Under the pieces are notes generated by a model. The model was not told the origin of the DNA and ran no database searches. It worked only from the letters and a program-made list of their open reading frames with translations. Positions 43,285 through 52,393 of a DNA stretch of 64,000 nucleotides are shown piece by piece. Source of the DNA: Pseudooceanicola algae (lineage in GTDB: Bacteria > Pseudomonadota > Alphaproteobacteria > Rhodobacterales > Rhodobacteraceae); NCBI RefSeq assembly GCF_003590145.2, contig NZ_CP060436.1, forward strand, positions 1,336,001 to 1,400,000, in the 5' to 3' direction. A program made the translations under genes and the position numbers. Numbering within the stretch: position 1 is the first letter of the stretch; each line of letters starts with the position of its first letter.

Positions 43285-44415
43285 TCAGTCTCCGATCCGG
43301 CGGGTGCCGGTGATTTCCAGCCCGTAGGCCTCCAGCCCGACAACGGTGGGTTGCGGCGAATTGGTCAACAGGATCAGCTGTGACAGCCCGAGCGAAGACA
43401 GGATCTGGGCCCCCAGCCCGTATTGGCGCAGGGTGTGGGGCGATACCTCGCCTGCCGTCACCAGCTTCATGTGCAGATCGCGCAGCAGCACGACAACGCC
43501 GCGACCTTCGTCGGCCACCGCCATCATCGCATCGCGGAACTCATCCGCCCGCCCTGCCGGGCCCGCGCCAATCACGTCCTTCATCGGGTCCAGCGCATGC
43601 ATCCGCACCAGCACCGGTTCCGGGGTCGAGATATCGCCCTTGCTCAGCACGATATGTTCGGCCCCCTGGGTTTCGTCGACATAGATCCGCAGATCCCAGT
43701 CCCCGCCGAATTCTGTGTTGATGCTGCATTCCTTTTCGATCCGCACCAGATTGTCGTAGCGGCGGCGATAGGCGATCAGATCCGAAATCGTGCCGATCTT
43801 CAGCCCGTGCAATTGCGCGAAGGCGATCAGTTCGGGCAGGCGCGACATGGTGCCGTCCTCGTTCATGATCTCGCAGATCACGCCCGAGGGGTTCAGCCCG
43901 GCCAACCGCGACACATCGACAGCCGCTTCGGTATGCCCGGCGCGCACCAACACGCCGCCGGTGCGCGAGCGCAGCGGAAAGACGTGGCCCGGCGTCGCGA
44001 TGTCGGCCGCGCCCTTGCCCCCATCGATGGCCACGGCCACGGTCCGCGCCCGGTCATGGGCCGAAATCCCGGTGGAAACCCCTTCGCGGGCCTCGATGGA
44101 CACGGTGAAATTGGTCTCGTGGCGCGACGAATTCTGCGACGACATCAGCGGCAGGCCCAACTGGTCGACACGGTCGCCGGTCAGGGACAGGCAGATCAGG
44201 CCCCGCCCGTGGGTCGCCATGAAGTTGATCGCCTCAGGCGTTGCCATCTGCGCCGGGATCACCAGATCGCCTTCGTTTTCACGGCTTTCGTGATCGACCA
44301 GAATGAACATGCGGCCGTTGCGGGCGTCCTCGATGATGTCCTCGACCGAGGAAATCGCATCGGACCAGCTTTGCTCGACGGGTCCCGGCTGTTCAAATGT
44401 ATTGTCATTGGGCAT
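43285..44415 (-). CDS. ribB: 3,4-dihydroxy-2-butanone 4-phosphate synthase with degenerate GTP cyclohydrolase II-like domain
   Basis: A 376-residue RibBA-shaped protein. The N-terminal domain is intact DHBP synthase (LVDHESRENEGDLVIPAQ, FMATHGRGLICL, GHVFPLRSRTGGVLVRAGHTEA). The C-terminal GTP cyclohydrolase II region keeps the fold but has lost the zinc cysteines: where active enzymes have C-L-T-G-D...CDC, this one reads VRMHALDPMKDVIGAG. It probably makes only the butanone phosphate. The ATG at 44415 is chosen because an upstream extension is unconserved. It is in operon with ribH. Confidence 0.92.
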   Translation of the reverse strand: MPNDNTFEQPGPVEQSWSDAISSVEDIIEDARNGRMFILVDHESRENEGDLVIPAQMATPEAINFMATHGRGLICLSLTGDRVDQLGLPLMSSQNSSRHETNFTVSIEAREGVSTGISAHDRARTVAVAIDGGKGAADIATPGHVFPLRSRTGGVLVRAGHTEAAVDVSRLAGLNPSGVICEIMNEDGTMSRLPELIAFAQLHGLKIGTISDLIAYRRRYDNLVRIEKECSINTEFGGDWDLRIYVDETQGAEHIVLSKGDISTPEPVLVRMHALDPMKDVIGAGPAGRADEFRDAMMAVADEGRGVVVLLRDLHMKLVTAGEVSPHTLRQYGLGAQILSSLGLSQLILLTNSPQPTVVGLEAYGLEITGTRRIGD

Positions 44416-44553
44416 GGTATGATCCTCGTGTTGCCCGAGCAGATACCGCAGGCGGATTTGGAAAGCCAGTCCGACGGGGCGTGCATCGTCGGACAGCCTC
44501 TGTGCATCGGCCCCATCGGCGCGCGGCACAGCACCGCGCCCGCGGCGCCGCGT

Positions 44554-45135
44554 TCAACATGCACTGGCCGGGAAAAGGGCCTCTGCCCCCAAAGCGCCGC
44601 CCAGGCGGCCTGCAGCGACCCAGTCGCGTTCCAGCGCATGGCCCGAAATCAGCACCAGTCCCGCCGGTGGCAGCCCGCAGCCCGCCCGCGCCAGGGCATC
44701 GCGCATCCGCGGGAACGCCCCAAGCAGCGGCGGGGCGGCAAAGACCGCATCCAGGCCGGCCACCCCGTCCAGAAGCGCCTCGGGGCGCAGCGGTGGCAGG
44801 GCCAGACCGATACGGCGCACATGGCGCAGGCCTTCGAGCCGCTCGACCGTGCCCTCCTGCGGGGCAGTATGATGGGCATAGACCCCGAGCGCGTTCGAGG
44901 AAATCAGGTAGCCCGCGATATCACGCCCCGAGACGGCCCGGATCGCGGCGTAGTCACGATATCTCAGCCCCAGTTCGCGGGCCCGCGCGATCCGCAGACG
45001 TACCAGTTCGACCGGCAGGTGGGCCTCAGAGTGCTGCTGACGCGCCTTTGTCCATTGGTGCACGCGCCAGGCGTGCCCGGGATCCATCGAGGGGCCAAGG
45101 TTGTGGCCCATGCCATGCAGGGGTTTGTCGGCCAT
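44554..45135 (-). CDS. Unknown protein encoded inside the riboflavin operon
   Basis: A 193-residue soluble protein between ribE and ribB on the same strand. It has a His-rich N-terminus (LHGMGHNLGPSMDPGHAWRVHQW) and an Arg-rich helical middle (VRLRIARARELGLRYRDYAAI). GRDIAGYLISSNALGVYAHH is the most conserved-looking part, and the C-terminal half is Ala/Leu-rich. I recognise no domain. AAGGA precedes the ATG at 45135; another ATG at 45156 is less well placed. Co-transcription with rib genes is likely from position. Confidence 0.6.
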   Translation of the reverse strand: MADKPLHGMGHNLGPSMDPGHAWRVHQWTKARQQHSEAHLPVELVRLRIARARELGLRYRDYAAIRAVSGRDIAGYLISSNALGVYAHHTAPQEGTVERLEGLRHVRRIGLALPPLRPEALLDGVAGLDAVFAAPPLLGAFPRMRDALARAGCGLPPAGLVLISGHALERDWVAAGRLGGALGAEALFPASAC

Positions 45136-45220
45136 GCCGTCCTTCAGAGAGGTCATCTGCGCAAGGGACCAGCCGGCAAACGGGCGGTGCGCAAGCGGCG
45201 CATGCCTGGCCCCGGCCCGC

Positions 45221-45811
45221 TCAGATCGCGGTCTCTTGCAGGCGGGCGACGTAGCGCGCCATGGTATCGACTTCCAGGTTGATCTGGTCGCCGGTCTTCA
45301 CCAGCCCCCAGGTCGTGGCGATCTTGGTATGCGGGATCAGGTTGACGCCAAAGACCGCCCCCTGAACCTCGTTCACCGTCAGCGAGGTGCCGTTCAGCGC
45401 GACGGACCCTTTGGGGGCGATGAAACGCGCCAGATCTTTGGGCGCGCGGAACCGCACGCGGGTGCTGTCACCGTCCTGCTCCATCGAGATCACCTCGGCG
45501 AGGCCATCGACATGACCCGAGACGATATGCCCGCCCAGTTCATCCCCGACCTTCAGGGCGCGTTCCAGGTTGATCTGCTTGCCATCGGACCAGCCGCCAA
45601 GACTGGTCTTGGACAGGGTCTCGGCACTAATTTCGACCGCGAACCAGTCGGTGCCCAGTTCGACCACCGTCAGGCAGACCCCGTCGCAGCAGATCGAGGC
45701 GCCAAGGTCGATACCGTCGATGTCATAGCTGCACTCGATCTCGGCCCGCAGATCGCCCTGCTGGTCCAGACGGCGGATGGTGCCGATATCAGTGACAATT
45801 CCGGTGAACAT
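45221..45811 (-). CDS. ribE: Riboflavin synthase, alpha subunit
   Basis: A 196-residue enzyme dismutating two lumazines to riboflavin. It starts with the invariant MFTGIV and contains the two tandem lumazine-binding halves (GASICCDGVCLTVVELG, then GSVALNGTSLTVNEVQG), each with its LGGHIVSGHVDG-type segment. No FMN riboswitch was seen upstream. It begins the ribE-unknown-ribB-ribH-nusB run and is divergent from kpsS. Confidence 0.96.
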   Translation of the reverse strand: MFTGIVTDIGTIRRLDQQGDLRAEIECSYDIDGIDLGASICCDGVCLTVVELGTDWFAVEISAETLSKTSLGGWSDGKQINLERALKVGDELGGHIVSGHVDGLAEVISMEQDGDSTRVRFRAPKDLARFIAPKGSVALNGTSLTVNEVQGAVFGVNLIPHTKIATTWGLVKTGDQINLEVDTMARYVARLQETAI

Positions 45812-46077
45812 GGAAAGCCCCGTCGCATTTTCATTTCCTCTGGCCTAGCGTCAATGCATGCGGGTCGCAAGCGGGCTTTACCTTCTGTAAGTATCCGGTA
45901 CGAAATAGTGATCCTGCCGCGCCGGGGTCCCGCGCGGCACGGCGCCCGGCATGGAACAGGCCCTGCGACGCCCATGAAGCGCAGTCAGACCGGATGGTAC
46001 CGGGACACGTCAGGTCGCGCCGTGACAAGACGAAACCGGGAGCAATCCCGCAGGAAAGAGGCGAAAGGCGGCATGAA

Positions 46078-47358
46078 TTGACGACGAAACGTGTGTTTCT
46101 GTTCCTTCAAGGGCCCCATGGCCCCTATTTCCGCCAGCTTGCCCATGTGCTGCGCCTGGCCGGTGCCGACGCCTGGCGCGTGGGGTTCAATACCGGGGAT
46201 GCCATGTTCTGGGGCCAGAAGGACAGCTACATCCCCTTTCCCGGCCCGTTAGAGGACTGGGACGCCACCCTGATCGGCATCCTTGAAGACAAATCCGTCA
46301 CGGACATCGTCCTTTATGGCGATTCCCGCCCCATTCACGCCCGCGCCCTTGCCTGTGCCCGCGAACGGGGTCTGGGTATCCACGTCTTCGAAGAAGGTTA
46401 TCTGCGGCCCTATTGGGTCAGCTATGAACGGGATGGTTCCAACGGGAATTCCCGCCTGATGCAGATGCAGGTGCCGGACATGCGCGCGGTGCTGGCCAGT
46501 ACTGCGGCCGAACCCCCTGTATCCCCTGCGCGGTGGGGCGACATGCGCCAGCATATCTTCTATGGCGCGCTCTACCATTTCTTCGTCATGGTCGCCAATC
46601 GCCGCTACGGCGCGCTTCCGCCGCATCGCGGAGTGCCCGTCAGCCGGGAATTCCTGGGCTATCTGAAGGGTCTGCTGCTCATGCCGGTCAGCGGGGCGGA
46701 GCGGCGCATCGCCTCCTGGCGCATCCGAAGGGGGCGCTTTCCCTATCACCTGGCGCTGCTGCAACTGGATCACGATTCCTCGTTCCAGATGCATTCGCCC
46801 TTTGCCACTTCGATGGAGTTCCTGACCGAGGTGCTGCAGGCCTTTGCGGCAGGCGCACCGCAACACCATCACCTTGTCATCAAGACCCATCCGCTGGACG
46901 ACGGCGGCGCCGGCCTGCGCCGCGACATCCGCCGCCTGACCCGGCAGGTCGGGTTGACCGGGCGGGTGCATTTCCTGCGCGGGGGCAAGTTGGCGCAATT
47001 GCTGGCCGATACCCGAAGCGCGGTCACGGTGAATTCCACCTCCGGACAGCAGGTGCTGTATCGCGGCATCCCGTTGCGCAGCTTCGGGGCTGCGGTCTAC
47101 AACAAGCCGGAATTCATCTCGACCCAACCCCTGCCGGACTTCTTTGCCGGGGCGCTGCGGCCCGACCGTCAGGCCTATGGCGATTACCGGCGCTATCTTC
47201 TGGAAACCAGCCAGGTCGCCGGAGGGTTCTATTCCGCCCGCGCACGCCGCCAGCTTTTGCGTCAGATCGTCGACATGATGCTGGCCCCGGAAGACCCCTA
47301 CGACGCCCTCAAATCAGGCAAAGCCGCGCCACGCCAACAATTGCGGCTTCTACCCTGA
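46078..47358 (+). CDS. kpsS: Capsular polysaccharide export/Kdo transfer protein KpsS
   Basis: A 426-residue cytoplasmic protein of the KpsS family, which with KpsC builds the poly-Kdo linker on the lipid anchor of group-2-type capsules. Family stretches are FLFLQGPHGPYFRQLA at the start, HVFEEGYLRPYWVSYER (about residue 105), KTHPLDDGG and NSTSGQQVLYRGIP. No ATG is in frame before the homology; a TTG at 46078 is used here. It is first in kpsS-wza-kpsC, divergent from ribE. Confidence 0.88.
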   Translation: MTTKRVFLFLQGPHGPYFRQLAHVLRLAGADAWRVGFNTGDAMFWGQKDSYIPFPGPLEDWDATLIGILEDKSVTDIVLYGDSRPIHARALACARERGLGIHVFEEGYLRPYWVSYERDGSNGNSRLMQMQVPDMRAVLASTAAEPPVSPARWGDMRQHIFYGALYHFFVMVANRRYGALPPHRGVPVSREFLGYLKGLLLMPVSGAERRIASWRIRRGRFPYHLALLQLDHDSSFQMHSPFATSMEFLTEVLQAFAAGAPQHHHLVIKTHPLDDGGAGLRRDIRRLTRQVGLTGRVHFLRGGKLAQLLADTRSAVTVNSTSGQQVLYRGIPLRSFGAAVYNKPEFISTQPLPDFFAGALRPDRQAYGDYRRYLLETSQVAGGFYSARARRQLLRQIVDMMLAPEDPYDALKSGKAAPRQQLRLLP

Positions 47359-47460
47359 CAAGAGCAAGCAGCACACTAGTCAAGACGACGACGCTCTGAC
47401 AGGATACAGTCAGTGGCGCGCCGCCCCAGGCCGGCTACGTCCTGCAAGGGAGAGATTACA

Positions 47461-48585
47461 TTGACAAATTCCAGAACCGCTTGGGTCAAGTCCGCGACGA
47501 TGCTCGCCACGACTTTGCTGCTGGCGTCCTGCGCGGCACTACCTCAGGTTGGGCCGAACAAGGACCAGATCTATTCCGGTTCCACCCTGGAACAGGGCAA
47601 TGCCCATATCGTTGCCGTCGACAGCCGCATCGCCAAGGTCACGGACACCACGCCGGCGCTCGGGTTTTCCAGCGGGTTCCGCAATGTCGACGTTCTCGGC
47701 CCGGACACGATCCGCCCCGGCGACATCCTGAGCCTGACCATCTGGGAAAATGTCGATGACGGCCTGCTTGTGGGCGAAGGCCTGAACGCCACGCAGCTTA
47801 CCGGCGTGCAGGTGGATGGGGACGGCTTCATCTTCGTTCCCTATGCCGGCCGTATCGAGGCAGCCGGAAATACCCCCGAAGCCATCCGCCGGATCATCAC
47901 CGAGAAACTGCAGGAACAGACCCCCGAACCGCAGGTCGAAGTGCGGCGCGATTCCGGCGACGGGGCCACGGTGACCATCACCGGGTCCGTCGGTGCGCAG
48001 GGGGTCTATCCGATCGAACGACCGACCCGCACCCTGTCGTCGATGATCGCGGCCTCGGGCGGTGTACTAATCGATCCGCAGACCGCCATCGTCACCATCC
48101 TGCGCAGCAACCAGCGCTCGGCGATCTGGTACGAGGATATCTTTGAAATCCCCGACTACGACATCGCCCTGCGCGATGGCGACCGCATCAACATCAAGGA
48201 GGACGAACGCGAATTCACCGTGCTCGGCGCCATTGGCGCGCAATCGGTGATCCGCTTCCAAAGCCCGGACCTGACCGCGATCGAAGCCCTGGCACAGGCC
48301 GGTGGCCTGCGCACCAACGCCGCCGATCCGACCGGCATCTTCATCCTGCGCAAGGAAGATCAGGCCGTCGCCCAGGCCGTGCTGGGTCAGGCCACCACGG
48401 GCGAGCAGAACATGGTCTACGTCCTGAACCTGACCGAGCCCAACGGGTTGTTCACCGCACGCGATTTCAAGATGCGGGACGGAGACCTCGTCTACGTGAC
48501 CGAAGCGCCCTTCACCCAGTGGGACAAGGCCATCTCGGCAATCTTCGGATCCCTGGCAACCGCCGGGTCGATCTCCAGCCTGTAA
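47461..48585 (+). CDS. Polysaccharide export outer-membrane lipoprotein (Wza/KpsD-like)
   Basis: A 374-residue lipoprotein (lipobox LLASC about 25 residues in) forming the outer-membrane part of a capsule export channel. A polysaccharide-export domain (LGPDTIRPGDILSLTIWENV, DGFIFVPYAGRIEAAG) is followed by two SLBB-type domains (VTITGSVGAQGVYPI and FTVLGAIGAQSVIRF). The start is a TTG at 47461 with GGGAGA seven bases upstream. It lies between kpsS and kpsC. No inner-membrane ABC genes (kpsM, kpsT, kpsE) are in the window. Confidence 0.9.
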   Translation: MTNSRTAWVKSATMLATTLLLASCAALPQVGPNKDQIYSGSTLEQGNAHIVAVDSRIAKVTDTTPALGFSSGFRNVDVLGPDTIRPGDILSLTIWENVDDGLLVGEGLNATQLTGVQVDGDGFIFVPYAGRIEAAGNTPEAIRRIITEKLQEQTPEPQVEVRRDSGDGATVTITGSVGAQGVYPIERPTRTLSSMIAASGGVLIDPQTAIVTILRSNQRSAIWYEDIFEIPDYDIALRDGDRINIKEDEREFTVLGAIGAQSVIRFQSPDLTAIEALAQAGGLRTNAADPTGIFILRKEDQAVAQAVLGQATTGEQNMVYVLNLTEPNGLFTARDFKMRDGDLVYVTEAPFTQWDKAISAIFGSLATAGSISSL

Positions 48586-48601
48586 CCGCCGGGACCGGGC
48601 C

Positions 48602-50689
48602 ATGTCCAAGCCCCCGCGCGCCCCCGCCCCGCCAGAGGCCGTCTTGCCTGAAGGCGGCCCCTGGGGGCGCGACGGACGTGGCACCGGGGCCCTGATTCCC
48701 CTGCATGTCCGCTCGGCCGGCTTCCTGACCCAGGCGCCCCTGCGCCGGATGCTGCGACTGGCGGGCTACCGCGTCACGCTCGGCAAGCCCGGTCCCGGCG
48801 ATCTGGTGGCGGTCTGGGGCCATGCGCCCTCGGCCCGGCGGGCCGAAGCGCTGGCCAAGCGAACCGGAGCCAAGCTGCTGCGCATCGAAGACAGCTTCCT
48901 GCGCTCGCTGTTTCCGGGGCGGGCCAGGGGCTCGGCAGGGGATCCCCCCGTGGGGCTGACCCTGGCGCGGCAGGGCTGCCATTTCGACGCCACCGGCCCG
49001 TCTGACCTGGAAACACTGCTGCGCGACCATCCTCTGGACGACCCTGCACTGCTGGCCCGCGCAGAAGGCCTTTGCGCCCGCCTTCAAGACGCCCATCTGT
49101 CGAAATACGCCGCCACCCTGCCCGCCGGAGATCCCGGCGCGGGCGACCTGCCGGCGCCCGGCTATGTGCTGGTCATCGACCAGACCCGCGGCGATGCTTC
49201 GATACGGCTGGGCGGCGCGGATGCCGGGACCTTCACGACCATGCTCGCCGCCGCCCGTGCCGAACATCCGGGCCGTGACATCCTGCTGCGCGGTCACCCC
49301 GAAACCGCCGCCGGCCTGCGCCCCGGTCATTTCGACGACATCCCCGGCGTTATCCGGCACAGCGCGCCCATAAGTCCCCGGGACCTGATGCGCGGCGCCC
49401 ATGCGATTTATTGCGTGACCTCCCAGATGGGGTTCGAGGCGATCCTGGCGGGCCACCGCCCGCAGGTCTTCGGCCGGCCCTTCTACGCCGGCTGGGGGCT
49501 GAGCGATGATCGCCACCCAAGCCCGCTGACGCGCCGCAACCGACTGCTCGGCCGCGCGCAACTGGTGGCCGGGGCCCTGATCCTTTACCCGCTGTGGTAT
49601 GACCCCGCACGGGACCGGCTTTGCAGCCCCGAAGAGGCGGTCGAGGGCCTTGCCGCCCGGGCCCGCGCCTGGCGCGAGGATCACCAGGGCTGGAACGGCG
49701 ACAACATCCGCCTGTGGAAGCGGGGGCATTTCCAGGCCTTCTTCGGCGGTACAAAGCGGATGACCTTCGAGAGGGAGACAGCCCGCCGAACGCTCCACTG
49801 GGGGCCAAGCGAGGCACCGGTCACACGGGTCGAGGACGGCTTCCTGCGCTCGCGCGGGCTTGGCGCCGAACTGGTGCCGCCGCTGTCGCTGGTGCTTGAC
49901 GATCTTGGCGTGCACTACGATCCGAACCGCGAAAGCCGGCTGGAGCGCTTGATCGCGGATCGCGCCGTTCTGCGCCCCGATCAACTGGTCCGCATCCGTG
50001 CGGTGATCGACCGGCTGATCCGCGACGGGCTGACCAAGTACAATACCGGCGGCCCGCCCCCGGATCTGCCACAAGGGCAGCGCATTCTGGTGCCGGGTCA
50101 GGTCGAAGACGATGCCTCGATCCGGTTCGGCGCCGGACAGATCGCCACCAATGCCGCGTTGCTGCGCCGTGTGCGGCAGGCCAATCCGGGCGCCGTGATC
50201 CTGTTCAAGCCCCATCCGGACGTCGAAGCCGGCTTGCGCCCCGGCGCGGTAGACCGCCCCGGCGACTGGGCCGACATGGTGCTGAGCGACACGGATACCG
50301 GCGCGCTTCTGGCCGAGGTGCAGGAGGTATGGACCATGACCTCAGGCCTGGGGTTCGAGGCGCTGATCCGCGGCCTGCCCATCACCGTGACCGGCCGGCC
50401 CTTCTACGCGGGTTGGGGACTGACCCGCGACCTCGGCGCGTCGATCCCGCGTCGGGCCGCGCTTGTGCAGGGACCTTCCGGAAGCCTGTCGCTGGAAAGC
50501 CTGGCCCATGCGGTGCTGATCGATTACCCACGCTATCGCGATCCGGTCAGCGGTTTGGCATGTCCGGTCGAAACGGTTCTGGATCGGCTGGCCAGCGGCA
50601 AGACAGGTCGCCGGGGACCTGCCCTGCGCCTGTTGGCAAAGACCCAGGGGGTGTTGGCCTCGCGCCCGGGCCTCTGGCGCCGAGGGTAG
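48602..50689 (+). CDS. kpsC: Capsule polysaccharide beta-Kdo transferase KpsC
   Basis: A 695-residue protein made of two related halves, as in KpsC. Each half contains RIEDSFLRS/RVEDGFLRS, an LVIDQTRGDASIR/LVPGQVEDDASIR core and GRPFYAGWGL near its end (around residues 290 and 598). KpsC is the bifunctional transferase that builds the beta-Kdo linker on lysophosphatidylglycerol for ABC-exported capsules. It is convergent with ribD, only four bases apart. Confidence 0.9.
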   Translation: MSKPPRAPAPPEAVLPEGGPWGRDGRGTGALIPLHVRSAGFLTQAPLRRMLRLAGYRVTLGKPGPGDLVAVWGHAPSARRAEALAKRTGAKLLRIEDSFLRSLFPGRARGSAGDPPVGLTLARQGCHFDATGPSDLETLLRDHPLDDPALLARAEGLCARLQDAHLSKYAATLPAGDPGAGDLPAPGYVLVIDQTRGDASIRLGGADAGTFTTMLAAARAEHPGRDILLRGHPETAAGLRPGHFDDIPGVIRHSAPISPRDLMRGAHAIYCVTSQMGFEAILAGHRPQVFGRPFYAGWGLSDDRHPSPLTRRNRLLGRAQLVAGALILYPLWYDPARDRLCSPEEAVEGLAARARAWREDHQGWNGDNIRLWKRGHFQAFFGGTKRMTFERETARRTLHWGPSEAPVTRVEDGFLRSRGLGAELVPPLSLVLDDLGVHYDPNRESRLERLIADRAVLRPDQLVRIRAVIDRLIRDGLTKYNTGGPPPDLPQGQRILVPGQVEDDASIRFGAGQIATNAALLRRVRQANPGAVILFKPHPDVEAGLRPGAVDRPGDWADMVLSDTDTGALLAEVQEVWTMTSGLGFEALIRGLPITVTGRPFYAGWGLTRDLGASIPRRAALVQGPSGSLSLESLAHAVLIDYPRYRDPVSGLACPVETVLDRLASGKTGRRGPALRLLAKTQGVLASRPGLWRRG

Positions 50690-50693
50690 CCTG

Positions 50694-51809
50694 TCAGGCG
50701 ATGGGCCGGCGCCAGCGGGTCATCACGTCCGGGCCGATGATCCGGCTTTCCACCAGATCCAGGCGCGGGGCTTCGGCCAGCCGGTCAATCCCCATGGCGC
50801 CAAGCGCCGGGCGCCCTTCGGCCCCCAGCAGCAGGCCGGCGGACATCACGACAAGCTCATCGACCAGATCGGCGCCGAGCAGGGTCGCGGCCAGCGCCCC
50901 GCCGCCTTCGCAAAAGACCCGCGTCAACCCCGCCGTACCAAGCGCGCCCAGGACCGAGGCAACTTCAAGCTGCCGCCCCGAAACCTCGCAGGGCAGCAAC
51001 GTCGCGCCCAGGCCCTGCCAGGCCTCGACAAGGCTTGGATCGGCGTCGCGACCATGGCAGATCCAGACCGGGATATCCTTCGCGGTGCGGGCCAGATGGC
51101 CCATCAACGGCAGGTCGATCCGGCGCGAGACCACCACGCGCACGGGCTGCCGGGTGACGCCAAGGCCGCGCACGGTCAGCGACGGGTCGTCGATCCGCGC
51201 GGTGCCGGCCCCGACCATCACCGCGTCATGGCGCGCGCGCATGGCATGGACCTGACGGCGGGCTTCGGGGCCGGTAATCCACTGGCTTTCGCCGGTCGCG
51301 GTGGCGATCCGGCCATCCAGCGTCAGCGCCAGTTTCAGTGTCAGCAGGGGCCGCCCCTGTTCCCGATTCAAAAAGAACCCGGCGTGATCCTGCGCTGCTT
51401 CCGCCGCCCGGACGCCGGTGGTGACAGCGATCCCGGCGGCGCGCAGCATGGCAAATCCCTTGCCTTCGACACGAGGGTCCACATCTTCCAGCGGGGCCAC
51501 GACACGGACAATACCCGCCGCGATCAGGGCCTCGGCACAGGGCGGTGTGCGACCATGATGGGCGCAGGGTTCAAGACTGACGTAAGCGGTGGCGCCGCGG
51601 GCGTTCGGCCCGGCCTGGGCCAGCGCCTGTACTTCGGCATGGGGACGCCCGCCCGGGCTGGTCCAGCCGCGGCCCACGACGCGCCCATTTGCGACGATGA
51701 CGCACCCAACCGCCGGATTGGGCCAGGTCTGCCCCTGCCCGCGCCGCCCCAGCGACAGGGCCAGCGCCAGATAGCGGTCGTCCTCGGCCTTGGTGGCTCC
51801 GACAATCAC
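50694..51809 (-). CDS. ribD: Bifunctional riboflavin biosynthesis deaminase/reductase
   Basis: A 371-residue enzyme that deaminates then reduces the pyrimidine intermediate of riboflavin synthesis. The N-terminal deaminase has the zinc sites HAEVQAL and PCAHHGRTPPCAEAL. The C-terminal reductase domain has RPLLTLKLALTLDGRIA and VFCEGGGALAATLL. The start is a GTG at 51809 with a GGAGGG run upstream. It follows nrdR on the same strand but is separated from ribE by the capsule genes. Confidence 0.95.
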   Translation of the reverse strand: MIVGATKAEDDRYLALALSLGRRGQGQTWPNPAVGCVIVANGRVVGRGWTSPGGRPHAEVQALAQAGPNARGATAYVSLEPCAHHGRTPPCAEALIAAGIVRVVAPLEDVDPRVEGKGFAMLRAAGIAVTTGVRAAEAAQDHAGFFLNREQGRPLLTLKLALTLDGRIATATGESQWITGPEARRQVHAMRARHDAVMVGAGTARIDDPSLTVRGLGVTRQPVRVVVSRRIDLPLMGHLARTAKDIPVWICHGRDADPSLVEAWQGLGATLLPCEVSGRQLEVASVLGALGTAGLTRVFCEGGGALAATLLGADLVDELVVMSAGLLLGAEGRPALGAMGIDRLAEAPRLDLVESRIIGPDVMTRWRRPIA

Positions 51810-51866
51810 GGATGCGCCCCCCTCCCTGCCGGCCCCGATGCGTTCACCGGGCCGGATGCATTGCGA

Positions 51867-52334
51867 TCATTCGTCTTTCGGCAGGTTCGGGCGCAATTCA
51901 CTGACGAACTTGTCGAAATCATCGGCCGCCTGGAAATTCTTGTAGACGCTCGCGAAACGGACATAGGCCACGGTATCGATCCGCGCCAGCGCCTCCATCA
52001 CGATTTCACCGATGGCCTTGGACGGAATATCGGTTTCGCCCATGCTTTCCAGCCGCCGCACGATCCCCGAGATCATCTGATCGATCCGTTCCTGTTCGAC
52101 GGGCCGTTTCTGCATCGAGATCCGGATCGAACGTTCCAGCTTGCTGCGGTCGAAATCCTCGCGCCGGCCATTGGACTTTATGACCACGAGGTCGCGCAGC
52201 TGCACCCGTTCATAGGTGGTAAAGCGCCCGCCGCAAGCCGGGCAGAACCGGCGCCGACGGATGGAAACATGATCCTCCGCTGGTCGCGAATCCTTAACCT
52301 GCGTGTCGATATTGCCGCAAAATGGACAGCGCAT
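51867..52334 (-). CDS. nrdR: Transcriptional repressor NrdR
   Basis: A 155-residue regulator of ribonucleotide reductase genes. The N-terminal zinc ribbon ([22 protein letters not shown]) is followed by an ATP-cone ([20 protein letters not shown]) that senses ATP/dATP. Length is standard. nrdR next to ribD is a conserved alphaproteobacterial arrangement. A perfect DnaA box lies about 50 bases upstream. Confidence 0.97.
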   Translation of the reverse strand: MRCPFCGNIDTQVKDSRPAEDHVSIRRRRFCPACGGRFTTYERVQLRDLVVIKSNGRREDFDRSKLERSIRISMQKRPVEQERIDQMISGIVRRLESMGETDIPSKAIGEIVMEALARIDTVAYVRFASVYKNFQAADDFDKFVSELRPNLPKDE

Positions 52335-52384
52335 CGCCTGGCACCCCTTTTCGTCCGACCCCGCCGATAGGGGGCCTCCCCGAT

Positions 52385-52393
52385 TTATCCACA
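52385..52393 (+). promoter_or_regulatory. DnaA box sequence upstream of nrdR
   Basis: TTATCCACA, an exact consensus DnaA box, 51 bases upstream of the nrdR start in the divergent region with cydA. A single copy could occur by chance in a window this size. No cluster of boxes or AT-rich unwinding region is seen, so this is not an origin. Confidence 0.35.

Noticed and set aside
45812-46077. FMN riboswitch upstream of ribE (and in the gap before ribB)
   Set aside because: None of the conserved RFN-element blocks could be found in either leader.
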